64,000 bases of DNA from Bradyrhizobium forestalis (GTDB lineage: Bacteria > Pseudomonadota > Alphaproteobacteria > Rhizobiales > Xanthobacteraceae): positions 62,001 through 126,000 of the forward strand of contig NZ_PGVG01000014.1 of assembly GCF_002795245.1 (NCBI RefSeq), read 5' to 3'. Below are positions 53,311 through 62,732 of the stretch, one piece after another. The notes below the pieces were generated by a model that was given only the letters and a program-made list of their open reading frames with translations, had not been told where the DNA came from and did no database searches. How positions within the stretch are numbered: the first letter of the stretch is position 1; the number at the start of each line of letters is the position of its first letter. A program made the position numbers and the translations under genes.

Positions 53311-55944
53311 ATGAAAACACCTTCATCGCCGCACTTCACGCCTGTGGACTTGAAGCGACATTTCAACGCCAGCCGCGCAAATGCCGAAGGGTTCGGCGCT
53401 CGCCCGGGTGACACTGGCTGGATCGATTCGCTTCGCGGGCTCCAGACCCATCGTGGCATGCCCTTTCTCTTCGCCAGCGAAACGGGGCCGGATGTGCTGG
53501 AGCTGCGCCCCGGGGCCCCTCCTGCCGCAATTGCGTTGCCGCGGGCAATGGCGAGCTATGTGCTGTTCGTGCAAGTGGCGGCAGACCGCCCCAGTACAAG
53601 CCCCGAGGGTTTTGGAGAGATCGGCCCGGCTACGCTGCCTGTGGAAGGCAATCTACTTGGCGACCGGGTCGCGACATACGGGCTCCGCTACGCCGACGGG
53701 ACCGAGACCGAAGTGCCGGTGCTGCGCCGCTTCGCGATCCAGCAGAACCACATCTCCTGGAGTGCGAGTGCGTTCGCCGCCCTGCCGCTACGCGCGCCCA
53801 TCGTGCATGCAAGCACCGGCGAAGACTTTGTACTCGGCAGAGCGCCGGGGGCGAGCTTCTTTCAGGGCGAGGCCCGCACCCAATCGGGACGCATGGATCG
53901 ACAGGGTGAGAACCTGTGGCTTTACGCGCTCCCGAATCCCTATCCGGACAAGGAGCTTTCGGCGCTAACCTTGCGCGCGGAGCAGGAAATCTCGCTCGTG
54001 TTCGCGGTGACCAGGACAACGCTCACCCAGCACCCGCTGCGCCTCCAGGGCCGTCGCAAGCTGAAGGTGAGGCTGCCGCCCGGGGTTCATCTCAACAAGC
54101 TTGGCGAGCTCGATGTCGACGATCGAGGCGAGCAGATCGGCATGGACCTCGGCACGGTCACCTCGGCCCGCGCAGCGCTCGAGTACTCCAGGGCGGATTG
54201 GCTGGGCGCCAAAGTTGATGTGCAGCCCGTGCGCTCCGCCAGCGAAGTCATCGTCGAGTACTCCGCGCATCCGGACGCAAGGCTCTATCTGCGCTCCGAG
54301 GATGGCCGCTTGCACATGTTCGATCTTCGATCGTTGGAAGGTGGCGGTAACGCAGGCGGCGCCTCGCTCACCGTGGCGACAGTCGAACCGGCCACAAGGC
54401 CGGTCAAGATTCGCATCGTGGAGAAGGGCAGCGGCGTGCGCGTTGCCGCGCGGCTGCATGTCCACGGTGCGCACGGAGAGTATCTGCCACCCAAGGGACA
54501 TCACCGCAAGGTCAATACCGGCAGGTTCGAGGACTTCTCGGGCGAATTTGCCAATGGGCTGAACCAGTACGCCTACGTGGACGGCAGTTGCGAGGCGGAC
54601 TTGCCGCTCGGGCCCGTGTTCGTAGAGATCTGCAGGGGTTTTGAGGTGCGCCCGCTGCGCACCATCGTCGAAATCACTGCAACGACGGACAATCTCACCT
54701 TTGAGCTAGATCGTGTACTGCGCTGGCGCGAACAGGGGTGGGTCAGCTCTGATACGCACGTCCATTTCCTGAGCCCGCAGACGGCGCTGCTTGAGGGCAA
54801 AGCGGAGGGTGTCAACGTCGTCAACTTGCTCGCTGCACAGTGGGGCGAGCTATTCACCAACGTCGCCGATTTCGACGGACGCACGACGATCGGGGCAAAG
54901 GATTTCGGCGGAGACGGAGAATTCCTGGTTCGGATCGGCACGGAGAACCGGATGCAGGTTCTGGGGCACATATCGCTGCTCGGCTACGAAGGTGAGATGA
55001 TCAATCCGCTCTCTTGCGGCGGATCCAACGAAGCTGCGATCGGCCATGTTCTGGAAGCGACCATGGCCGACTGGGCGGAGCGCTGCCGTCAGCAAGGGGG
55101 ACTGGTCGTAATGCCGCATGCGCCGAACCCGCAGGCGGAACGTGCGGCCGACATTGTGCTCGGCCTTGTCGACGCCATCGAAATGATGTCGTTCAACCCG
55201 CGGACCGCGCAGATCAGCGCATTTGGTCTTGCCGACTGGTATCGCTACCTCAATATTGGATACCATCTGCCACTGGTGGCGGGCTCCGACAAGATGGACG
55301 CGGCCGCACTCCTCGGGGGCGCGCGGACTTATGTGCAGCTGGGCGAACGCGACTTCACGTATCGCAACTGGATGGATGCCGTACGCAGCGGGGACACGTT
55401 CATCACGGTCGGACCTCTGGTTGAGATGACCGTTGAAGGACGTCGTCCTGGAGGCACGGTGGCCCTTCCCCGTTCAGGCGGCACCCTCACGATCGAGTGG
55501 CGGATCGAATCGGTCAGCGTTCCGCCGGCGCGGGTGGAGCTCATCTGTAACGGCACGGTCCTCGAGGAGGTTCGATGCGGGGGCTTGTCGTGCAAGGGGC
55601 AGCTCTCCCTGCCCATCAGCGAGTCATGTTGGATCGCTCTGCGCGTTCGGGGCAGTGTCGCCGGGCGCGAGGCCGACATTGCGGCGCACACCAGTGCAGT
55701 CTATGTCAAAGTAGGCGGTATGCCCATCTTTGCCACCGCGGATGCAGTGTCGGTTCTTGCACAAATCGAGGGATCGATCGCCTATATGGACACGCTCGCT
55801 CCCAAGTCCGACGAAGCCCGACACTCGCGGCTGCGAGCTGCCCTGGAACTTGCGCATCATCGCCTGCATCATAGACTGCACGAACTGGGCGCCAGCCACC
55901 ACCACGCGCCCGTTCACTCCGTCCACGTTGAACGCGAGCATTGA
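53311..55944 (+). CDS. CehA/McbA-like PHP metallohydrolase, 877 aa
   Basis: Large enzyme with a PHP-like metal centre in the C-terminal half: GWVSSDTHVHFLSPQTALLEG near residue 485-505 carries the first His pair, GLVVMPHAPNP near 610 and LPLVAGSDKMDAAALLGGARTY near 660 provide further ligands. The first 480 residues are beta-rich and of unknown fold (VKIRIVEKGSGVRVAARLHV, then FEDFSGEFANGLNQYAYVDG). A His-rich tail (HHRLHHRLHELGASHHHAPV) closes the protein. This layout matches CehA/McbA hydrolases, some of which cleave carbamates. No signal peptide, so probably cytoplasmic. It follows the transporter gene by 190 bases. Confidence 0.75.
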   Translation: MKTPSSPHFTPVDLKRHFNASRANAEGFGARPGDTGWIDSLRGLQTHRGMPFLFASETGPDVLELRPGAPPAAIALPRAMASYVLFVQVAADRPSTSPEGFGEIGPATLPVEGNLLGDRVATYGLRYADGTETEVPVLRRFAIQQNHISWSASAFAALPLRAPIVHASTGEDFVLGRAPGASFFQGEARTQSGRMDRQGENLWLYALPNPYPDKELSALTLRAEQEISLVFAVTRTTLTQHPLRLQGRRKLKVRLPPGVHLNKLGELDVDDRGEQIGMDLGTVTSARAALEYSRADWLGAKVDVQPVRSASEVIVEYSAHPDARLYLRSEDGRLHMFDLRSLEGGGNAGGASLTVATVEPATRPVKIRIVEKGSGVRVAARLHVHGAHGEYLPPKGHHRKVNTGRFEDFSGEFANGLNQYAYVDGSCEADLPLGPVFVEICRGFEVRPLRTIVEITATTDNLTFELDRVLRWREQGWVSSDTHVHFLSPQTALLEGKAEGVNVVNLLAAQWGELFTNVADFDGRTTIGAKDFGGDGEFLVRIGTENRMQVLGHISLLGYEGEMINPLSCGGSNEAAIGHVLEATMADWAERCRQQGGLVVMPHAPNPQAERAADIVLGLVDAIEMMSFNPRTAQISAFGLADWYRYLNIGYHLPLVAGSDKMDAAALLGGARTYVQLGERDFTYRNWMDAVRSGDTFITVGPLVEMTVEGRRPGGTVALPRSGGTLTIEWRIESVSVPPARVELICNGTVLEEVRCGGLSCKGQLSLPISESCWIALRVRGSVAGREADIAAHTSAVYVKVGGMPIFATADAVSVLAQIEGSIAYMDTLAPKSDEARHSRLRAALELAHHRLHHRLHELGASHHHAPVHSVHVEREH

Positions 55945-56071
55945 GAAGCCTCTTGTGCACCGACGGTCGGCAGGGGGCGCGTCGTATGGTCAGCCAACTC
56001 TACTTACGTTTGATTAGTGAAATGGGACGAGCAGCTTGCGTCACCGGGTCCTGGGATGGGAAGGCCAGGAT

Positions 56072-56099
56072 ACGGTCCTGAAATAGTTATCAGGACCGT
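56072..56099. terminator. Perfect hairpin between convergent genes
   Basis: ACGGTCCTGA (56072-56081) and TCAGGACCGT (56090-56099) form a 10-bp perfect stem with an AATAGTTA loop. It lies between the convergent hydrolase and lacI genes and could be a bidirectional terminator, but T-tracts are weak on both sides. Confidence 0.45.
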
Positions 56100-56106
56100 G
56101 GGCCGG

Positions 56107-57198
56107 TCAATGATCTCGACTGCGCCCGCGGCGGGCGGGACGGACGCTGGGCCGCGGCGGGGCGCTCGATGACCGCATGACGAGCCGGTAGGGCAACACG
56201 ACGCTTCTCGGGACAGGACTTCCGGCAATGGCATTGATGAGATAATCGGCGGCTCCCCGGCCGATTTCTGCTGCCGGAACACTGACTGTCGTGAGCGGCG
56301 GGTCCATTTGCGCCGCCAGCTCCACGTCGTCAAATCCTGTGATGGAAAGCGTGGCCGGTACGGCCAGCCCCATTTTGCGAGCCTCTGCCATTGCACCGAT
56401 GGCAAGCGTGTCGGTGGTGCAGATTACTGCGGTCGTGTCCGGATGATCGGTGAGGAGTTGACGAAGGGCACTACGGCCCTGAGCCAGCGAATAATCGGCC
56501 TTGACGATCTGGGTTGGCTTGAGCGGGAGACCGGCGTCCGAGAGCGCACGCTGAATTCCCTCGAGCCTGGCGCGGGATCGGTCATTTGACGCAGCAACAA
56601 CGTTGGCAATCGCGCCAAAACGGACGTGTCCGAGCCTTAGCAGATACTCCGTCATCTCGCGGGTGGCGCTTTCATTGTCGATCCCGATCGCGGGGATACC
56701 GCCGCCGGCCTTGGCAACGTAGGTGGTGATGACGGGTACGCCTGCCTGTTCGATCAGGCTCCTCAGCTCCCGTCCGTGGGAAGCTCCGACCAGCACGATT
56801 CCATCGATGCCCCGTTCAATGAGACTTTGCAGTTCCTGAAATTCACGCCGCTGGTCATATTGCGAATTCGCAATGAACAGCGTGTAGCCGCTTTCGCTGA
56901 GGCGGTTCTGGAGCGCTTCCACGCCTTCTGCAAAGATGCCGAGCGCCAGCGTCGGAACGATGACGCCGACGGTCCGCATACGTCCCGATTTCAATGCTCT
57001 GGCTGCGCTATCGCGCGTGTAGGCCAGGTCATTGATGTGCCGCATGACCCTGTCGCGAAGCTCCGGCCGGACGATATCGGGATGATTAAGCACGCGCGAC
57101 ACCGTCGCAGGCGATACATTCGCCTTCCGGGCAACGTCCTCGATCTTCACGCGCGGCTGCTGGCGGCCTTTTGGCGCGATTACAGGTTTCTTGTCCAT
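56107..57198 (-). CDS. LacI family transcriptional regulator
   Basis: A 363-residue repressor. N-terminal HTH VKIEDVARKANVSPATVSRVLNHPDIVRPE and the hinge AARALKSGR (residues 18-75), then the periplasmic-binding-protein-like sensor (TVGVIVPTLALGIFAEGVEA, IDGIVLVGASHG, AIGIDNESATREMTEYLLRL). It is divergent from the CoA transferase operon, with a palindromic operator between them, and two more copies lie near 51.1-51.3 kb. The likely inducer is a uronate-type intermediate of the pathway. Autoregulation is probable from the operator position. Confidence 0.93.
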   Translation of the reverse strand: MDKKPVIAPKGRQQPRVKIEDVARKANVSPATVSRVLNHPDIVRPELRDRVMRHINDLAYTRDSAARALKSGRMRTVGVIVPTLALGIFAEGVEALQNRLSESGYTLFIANSQYDQRREFQELQSLIERGIDGIVLVGASHGRELRSLIEQAGVPVITTYVAKAGGGIPAIGIDNESATREMTEYLLRLGHVRFGAIANVVAASNDRSRARLEGIQRALSDAGLPLKPTQIVKADYSLAQGRSALRQLLTDHPDTTAVICTTDTLAIGAMAEARKMGLAVPATLSITGFDDVELAAQMDPPLTTVSVPAAEIGRGAADYLINAIAGSPVPRSVVLPYRLVMRSSSAPPRPSVRPARRGRSRDH

Positions 57199-57393
57199 TT
57201 GCGTTAGCTACCAGGAGAGGGAGAGGGTCTCCCCTCAAAAGGGTTAAACCATCACGAGCGCCACCTTCTCAAGCCCTGTATGCGGGCCATCGGGGCTATT
57301 TCTCGCCCTCTCATGTGCAGATGGAGCGGGACGAAGCGAATCTCATTCGAAAGCGGTTGATTCGCTTGACTCTGGTTCTTGGTCAGCCTAACG

Positions 57394-57409
57394 CTGAAAT
57401 CGATTTCAG
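57394..57409. promoter_or_regulatory. LacI-type operator, site C
   Basis: CTGAAATCGATTTCAG, a perfect 16-base palindrome between the divergent lacI and CoA-transferase genes. It contains the same 14-base core as site B. TTGACT at 57366 could be the -35 element of the CoA-transferase promoter, so repressor would block the polymerase. Confidence 0.75.
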
Positions 57410-57459
57410 AAATCGAGAGCAAAGCAGCTCGATCTCAGGTAAACCGAAAGCAGGAATGT

Positions 57460-58662
57460 ATGGTCGATCTCTTGAAGGGCATTCGTGTCCTCAGCCTCAA
57501 TCACTTTCTGATGGGTCCGGTCGGCGTGCAGTTTCTTGCCGACCTCGGTGCGGACGTGATCGCCGTGGAACCGCCCGGAGGGGCCTTTCAGAGGAAATGG
57601 GGAGGGGCGGACAAGCGGGTTGATGGCCAGTCGATGTTGCTTCTGACGGGAAACCGCAACAAGCGCAGCCTCACGCTCGATCTGAAAAAACCCGAAGCCG
57701 TGGCCATCGCCAAGCAACTGATCGCGCAATCGGATGTGATCGCAGAGAACTTCCGCCCGGGTGTGCTCGACAAGCTTGGTCTCGGGTACGATGATGCAAG
57801 GAAGATCAATCCGCAGATCATCTATGCCGCTGCCTCCGGCTACGGTCCTGACGGGCCCTACGTCGATCGCCCAGGCCAGGATCTCTTGATCCAGGCGTTA
57901 TCAGGACTTGCAATGATCACCGGAAGCCGCGAGCAGGGGCCGCGGGCTGTCGGCGTTTCCGCCATCGATCATCACGGCGCCGCCTTGTTTGCGGCGGGGA
58001 TCCTGGCTGCCCTGGTGAGGAAGGCGCGGACGGGGCAGGGCTGCCGCGTCGATGTTAGCCTGCTGTCGGCCGCGCTCGACCTGCAGATGGAGTCTTTTAC
58101 CTGCTACCTGAACGGCCAAAGGCCTGACGACGTCCGTCAGCCGGGCCCCGTGGCCGGCTGGTACTACGGCGCGCCTTACGGCATCTATGCAACACGCGAT
58201 GGACACATTGCGATCTCTTTGGGATCGCTGGAGGCGCTCTCAGACGCGCTTGGCCTTCCGGCCGATCAGCGAATTCCTGACGAGGAGGCGTATCGCCGGC
58301 GGGACGAGGCCTCAGCCATGATTGCCGCCAACGTCGCTAAACGCTCAACCACGGAATGCATCGTCCTGTTCGAGGCGCGTGGAATTTGGCACGCTGCGGT
58401 GAACGATTATGCCGACGTCGTTGCAGATCCACAGATCGCGCACAACAAAAATTTCCAGGTCGTGACCGGCGCGACCGGAACTCCCATCACCCTTGTCAGC
58501 CATCCCGTCCGCTACGACGGCGAGCAGCCGGACGTGCGTTTGCCGCCGCAAAAGCTCGGTGCTCAAACGGAAGAGATTCTGAAGGAGCTGGGCTATGACG
58601 CCAGGAAATTGAAGCATCTTTACGATATTGGCGCCATCGGCGCTGCGGTCTCGCATCAATAA
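57460..58662 (+). CDS. CaiB/BaiF family CoA-transferase
   Basis: A 400-residue class III CoA-transferase. KGIRVLSLNHFLMGPVGVQF, LADLGADVIAVEPPGG and NKRSLTLDLKKPEAVAIAKQL are typical N-terminal motifs; the catalytic Asp lies in RPGQDLLIQALSG (near residue 142). I prefer the start at ATG 57460. The enzyme would activate a carboxylate to its CoA ester and so links to the enoyl-CoA hydratase of the same regulon. First gene of the operon; operator site C lies 50 bases upstream. Confidence 0.92.
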   Translation: MVDLLKGIRVLSLNHFLMGPVGVQFLADLGADVIAVEPPGGAFQRKWGGADKRVDGQSMLLLTGNRNKRSLTLDLKKPEAVAIAKQLIAQSDVIAENFRPGVLDKLGLGYDDARKINPQIIYAAASGYGPDGPYVDRPGQDLLIQALSGLAMITGSREQGPRAVGVSAIDHHGAALFAAGILAALVRKARTGQGCRVDVSLLSAALDLQMESFTCYLNGQRPDDVRQPGPVAGWYYGAPYGIYATRDGHIAISLGSLEALSDALGLPADQRIPDEEAYRRRDEASAMIAANVAKRSTTECIVLFEARGIWHAAVNDYADVVADPQIAHNKNFQVVTGATGTPITLVSHPVRYDGEQPDVRLPPQKLGAQTEEILKELGYDARKLKHLYDIGAIGAAVSHQ

Positions 58663-58710
58663 ACGAACAAAGAGACTTTTCGAAAGTAGCACGCTTACGT
58701 CAGGAGGGGC

Positions 58711-58824
58711 ATGGTGATCGGCATAAACTTGCGCGCGGCTCTCCTTTCGGTGCTGCTGATGAGACGTGCTCCTCGGCAGCGATGCAACCCACGCGGATGC
58801 GTAGCAGGCTTGGAAGTCTCGTGA
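58711..58824 (+). CDS. Possible small protein, 37 aa
   Basis: MVIGINLRAALLSVLLMRRA, then PRQRCNPRGCVAGLEVS, preceded by CAGGAGGGG, the best ribosome site in this gap. It could be a tiny membrane protein, a leader peptide or the remnant of a lost gene. Confidence 0.35.
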   Translation: MVIGINLRAALLSVLLMRRAPRQRCNPRGCVAGLEVS

Positions 58825-58919
58825 ACACTGACCGTTCACGCCAGCCCAGGGCCGTTCGTAGAGAACTTCAAGTTGCCAGGCCAAAGCCGCGCGACGAGTT
58901 TTATGTTGGACCAGAAGCC

Positions 58920-60071
58920 ATGTCGGAAAACCAATATCTGCCCGCGCGCGAGCGTATGCTGAAGCGCATTGCCGAGACCAGGGACGCTGCACGCTCGGGC
59001 TTGCCGCATTGGGCCAGTGCTGCCGACGGAAAATGGACGTTTACGCCCGATGGTGATTGGACCGGCGGAGCATTTGTCGGTGAGCTTTGGCTCGCGCATC
59101 TCGCTGATCCCAGGCAGTTCCCAATCGAAGACGCGCGTGCTGCGCTAGACCGAATGTTGCCGCGTGCCGAGCGCCTGACGGCCTTCAAGGGTTTCGGCTT
59201 CTATCATGCTGGCGCCCTGGCCAGCATCCTGTTCAAGGAAGAAAACGCGCGCGCGGTGGCTCTGACAGCTGCTAGGTCGCTTCGTGATATGTTCGATCCG
59301 CACCTCGGGCTGATACCGTTGGGCAGTGATGCCGAGGAGGCGAACGCAGTCGGAGCCGCCGAGAGCAGCATCGACTCGCTCCAGGCGACAGGCCTGCTCT
59401 ATTGGGCCGCGGAGGAGCTTTCCGATGCTCGGATGGAGGAGGTCGCCAATGCACATATGCGGCGTGTCCTGGAGATCCACGTACGGCAGGACAATTCAGT
59501 CATCCAGTCTTCCACCCTTGATCCACGCACCGGCCAGGTGCTCAGAACGCACACGCACAAGGGATATAGCGATATCAGCACCTGGGGCCGGGCGCAGGGA
59601 TGGGCGATGCTCTACACCGCTCACGCCGCCATGGTCCGTCCGGAGGAACCGCTGTGGCGCGACTACGCCGTACGCCTTCTCGACTGGTGGATCGACCATG
59701 TCCCTGCGGATCTCATTGCCTTCTGGGATTTCGACGATCCGGCGATCCCCAACACCAGCAGGGATACTGCGGCCACTGCTATCGCTGCTGCCGCAGCGCT
59801 GCGCCTCGCATCCGCACTTGGTCCTGAGCGCGGCGCCAAATATCGGGCATTTGCAGAGCGCACAGTTACTCAGCTGATCTCGAAATTTCTGACACCGACT
59901 GCTCCCGATGATCCGCGCCCGCCTGGAATGCTCACCGGCGGCTGCTTCACCCGAAAGGCGATCGTGCGCGATATCGATGCGGCCCAGAACGTCGAGCTGA
60001 TCTTCGGAAGCTACTTCCTGTTTGAATGCCTTGCCATCCTGACGGATCTGGTGCCGCCTGGCTGGATCTAA
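58920..60071 (+). CDS. Glycoside hydrolase family 88 (unsaturated glucuronyl hydrolase)
   Basis: A 383-residue protein with the alpha/alpha-barrel motifs of GH88: DGDWTGGAFVGELWLAHLA, GFGFYHAGALASILFKE, HKGYSDISTWGRAQGWAMLY, AFWDFDDPAIPNTSRDTAATAIAAAAAL and NVELIFGSYFLFECL. Family members release unsaturated glucuronic or galacturonic residues from oligosaccharides made by polysaccharide lyases. The ATG at 58920 gives the normal family length; a frame open from 58782 would add 46 unlike residues. No signal peptide, so it is cytoplasmic and fits with an importer. Together with the aldolase and aldehyde dehydrogenase it points to uronate breakdown. Confidence 0.9.
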   Translation: MSENQYLPARERMLKRIAETRDAARSGLPHWASAADGKWTFTPDGDWTGGAFVGELWLAHLADPRQFPIEDARAALDRMLPRAERLTAFKGFGFYHAGALASILFKEENARAVALTAARSLRDMFDPHLGLIPLGSDAEEANAVGAAESSIDSLQATGLLYWAAEELSDARMEEVANAHMRRVLEIHVRQDNSVIQSSTLDPRTGQVLRTHTHKGYSDISTWGRAQGWAMLYTAHAAMVRPEEPLWRDYAVRLLDWWIDHVPADLIAFWDFDDPAIPNTSRDTAATAIAAAAALRLASALGPERGAKYRAFAERTVTQLISKFLTPTAPDDPRPPGMLTGGCFTRKAIVRDIDAAQNVELIFGSYFLFECLAILTDLVPPGWI

Positions 60072-60243
60072 TGAGGAGGCGCTAAAGGCTTCCAACGCGA
60101 GCAAGCCTCAAACCAATCTGTTTGTGACGCCAGGCCAGTCAATCTGTCCAAAAAGTGCGACGGCATCGGCTCCTCCTTGGATGTTCGCGATGGGCTGATC
60201 GAGTTCGACAGCAACTGACTGCCTCCTGTCTGGAAACCTCTAC

Positions 60244-61173
60244 ATGAGAAATGCGAAAACTCCCATCTATCGCGGCTTGTTCCCGGTCGCTCCGACGCCG
60301 TTTACGGACTCTGGAGATCTCGATCTCGAAGGGCAGCGACGCGTTCTCGATTGCATGATTGATCAAGGTGTGGACGGGATCTGCATTCTGGCGAACTATT
60401 CCGAGCAGTTCCTGCTGTCCGATCAGGAACGTGACATTCTGGTCGAACTCTGTCTTTCCCATGTCGCGGGCCGCAAGCCAGTCATGGTGACCTGCAGCCA
60501 TTTCAGCACCCAGATTGCAGTACAACGCGCCCGCTATGCGGCCGAACGTGGCGCAAGCCTCCTCATGCTGACGCCGCCTTATCATGGTGCAAGCCTCAAG
60601 GCTGATGAAGGCGCTATGATCGGGCATTTCGGCCGGGTCGCAGACGCAGCCGGGATTCCAATCATGGTCCAGGACGCGCCGCTCTCCGGCGTGACATTGA
60701 CGGTCCCGTTTCTCGTCCGGCTCGCTTGCGAGGTGCCGCTCGCCAGATATTTCAAGATCGAGGTGCCGTTTGCGGCTGCCAAGCTGCGCAGTCTGATCGA
60801 GCTCGGCGGTGAGGTCATCATTGGTCCTTTTGACGGGGAGGAGGCCGTCACCATGATGGCAGACCTCGACGCCGGCGCGATCGGAACAATGTCAAGCGCG
60901 CTGCTGCCCGATCTGCTCCGCCCAGTGCTCGATCATCACAAAGCGGGCTGCAGGCAGGAAGCAGCTCTTGCGTATGCAAGGGTGCTGCCGCTCATCAATT
61001 TCGAAAACCGCCAGTGCGGTCTGCGCGCGGCCAAGAGCGTGATGGCTGAAGGTGGCGTGATCAAATGCGAAGCCGTGCGGCATCCGCTCGAGCAGATCCA
61101 TCCCGCGACGAGAGCCGGACTGATCGAACTTGCGCGTGAGCTCAATCCGCTGGCTCTTCGCTGGGCACATTGA
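60244..61173 (+). CDS. DapA/NAL-family lyase or dehydratase
   Basis: Schiff-base class I enzyme of 309 residues. GLFPVAPTPFTDSGDLDLEG, VDGICILANYSEQFLLSDQE, LLMLTPPYHGA and ARYFKIEVP with the active Lys at residue 171 are the family landmarks. Members include 5-dehydro-4-deoxyglucarate dehydratase and 2-keto-3-deoxy sugar acid aldolases, either of which would fit between the GH88 and the aldehyde dehydrogenase. The exact reaction cannot be told by eye. It precedes the dehydrogenase by nine bases. Confidence 0.9.
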   Translation: MRNAKTPIYRGLFPVAPTPFTDSGDLDLEGQRRVLDCMIDQGVDGICILANYSEQFLLSDQERDILVELCLSHVAGRKPVMVTCSHFSTQIAVQRARYAAERGASLLMLTPPYHGASLKADEGAMIGHFGRVADAAGIPIMVQDAPLSGVTLTVPFLVRLACEVPLARYFKIEVPFAAAKLRSLIELGGEVIIGPFDGEEAVTMMADLDAGAIGTMSSALLPDLLRPVLDHHKAGCRQEAALAYARVLPLINFENRQCGLRAAKSVMAEGGVIKCEAVRHPLEQIHPATRAGLIELARELNPLALRWAH

Positions 61174-61182
61174 GGTGAGGGC

Positions 61183-62649
61183 ATGAAGCGCAAGGAGCAA
61201 GCGACCCAGGCAGAACCTGTGTACCCCAAGATTAGGATGTTCATTGCCGGCGAATGGACAGAAGGGGAGGCAGATCGCACCGAAAAGATCCTCAACCCCG
61301 CGACCGGACAGCCAATTGGCGAAACTCCTTATGCGTCCCGCGGCGATCTCGATCGTGCGATCATGGCCGCTAAGGAGGGCTTCGAGATTTGGCGAAAGGT
61401 TTCGGCCTTTGACCGATACAGGACGATGCGCAAGGCCGCCGATCTCATACGCTCGCGCGCAACCGACATCGCATCGATCATGACGCTCGAACAGGGTAAG
61501 CCGCTCAGCGAGTCGAGTGCTGAAGCGCTCCTTGCTGCCGATATCATCGACTGGCTGGCCGAGGAAGGGCGGCGCGTTTATGGGCGGATCGTGCCGGCGC
61601 GCTTTGCCAATATTGCCCAGCTCGTGACCAAGGAGCCGGTCGGGCCGGTTGCGGCATTTACGCCGTGGAATTTTCCGATCAACCAGGCCGTACGGAAGAT
61701 CTCCGCCAGCCTTGCAGCGGGCTGCTCCATCATAGTCAAGGGACCTGAAGAAACGCCAGCGAGCTGCATGGAGCTGGTGCGTAGTTTCGCGAATGCGGGC
61801 TTGCCGGCGGGTGTGATCAATCTCGTCTTCGGGGTGCCATCCGAAGTTTCAGATTATCTCATACGCCATCCTATCGTCCGGAAAGTCTCCTTCACCGGTT
61901 CGACTGTGGTCGGAAAGCATCTCGCAGCCCTTGCCGGCGCCCATATGAAGCGCGCCACCATGGAGCTCGGCGGGCATGCGCCTGCCATCGTTTTCCCGGA
62001 TGCCGACATCGAGAAAGCCGCAAGAATCTTATCGGCGAACAAGTTCCGCAATGCGGGCCAAGTCTGCGTCTCGCCGACACGGTTTCTGGTGCATGAGAGT
62101 ATCTATGAAGATTTCGTCAAGAGGTTCGTTGCCGAGGCCAGCGCGATCAAGGTTGGCAATGGCCTTGAAAGAGATAGCCGGATGGGGCCGCTCGCCAATT
62201 CGCGGCGGGTCGATGCAATGGAGAGCTTTGTCGCGGACGCTCTCGATTGCGGCGCCCAGTTGTGCACCGGCGGCAAGCGTATCGGCAATGCGGGATACTT
62301 CTTTGAGCCGACGGTCCTGACCGATGTTCCGCCTCAAGCTCGCATCATGAATGAAGAGCCGTTCGGCCCCGTCGCCCCGATTGCGCGGTTTGAAACCTAT
62401 GACGAGGTTGTCGCGGAGGCCAATCGACTGCCTTACGGGCTCGCCGCCTACGCCTACACGCGATCCGCCGCAACGATGGCCGCGATCGGGGCCGATCTCC
62501 AATGCGGGATGGTGTCGATCAATCATCATGGGCTTGGGCTTCCCGAAGTGCCCTTCGGAGGAACGAAGGAATCCGGCTTCGGTTCCGAAGGTGGCCTCGA
62601 GGCAATCGAGGGCTATCTCAACACAAAATTTGTGAGCCAAGCGAGCTAG
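61183..62649 (+). CDS. NAD(P)-dependent aldehyde dehydrogenase (semialdehyde type)
   Basis: A 488-residue ALDH. AFTPWNFPINQAVRKISASL, GSTVVGKHLAALAGAHMKR, general base Glu261 in MELGGHAPAIVF and catalytic Cys295 in NAGQVCVSPTR are all intact. The family context (EEPFGPVAPIARF, FGGTKESGFGSEGG) is of the succinate/2-oxoglutarate semialdehyde dehydrogenase group. After a glucarate-type dehydratase it would convert 2,5-dioxopentanoate to 2-oxoglutarate. Last gene of the operon, followed by a terminator-like element. Confidence 0.93.
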   Translation: MKRKEQATQAEPVYPKIRMFIAGEWTEGEADRTEKILNPATGQPIGETPYASRGDLDRAIMAAKEGFEIWRKVSAFDRYRTMRKAADLIRSRATDIASIMTLEQGKPLSESSAEALLAADIIDWLAEEGRRVYGRIVPARFANIAQLVTKEPVGPVAAFTPWNFPINQAVRKISASLAAGCSIIVKGPEETPASCMELVRSFANAGLPAGVINLVFGVPSEVSDYLIRHPIVRKVSFTGSTVVGKHLAALAGAHMKRATMELGGHAPAIVFPDADIEKAARILSANKFRNAGQVCVSPTRFLVHESIYEDFVKRFVAEASAIKVGNGLERDSRMGPLANSRRVDAMESFVADALDCGAQLCTGGKRIGNAGYFFEPTVLTDVPPQARIMNEEPFGPVAPIARFETYDEVVAEANRLPYGLAAYAYTRSAATMAAIGADLQCGMVSINHHGLGLPEVPFGGTKESGFGSEGGLEAIEGYLNTKFVSQAS

Positions 62650-62732
62650 ACTCGGAATCCAAATTCCAAACCGGAGCAGAACGACTTCGTTAGTGCGGCC
62701 GGATCGCCTCGAGCGCGCCGCTCTTCTCCGCT

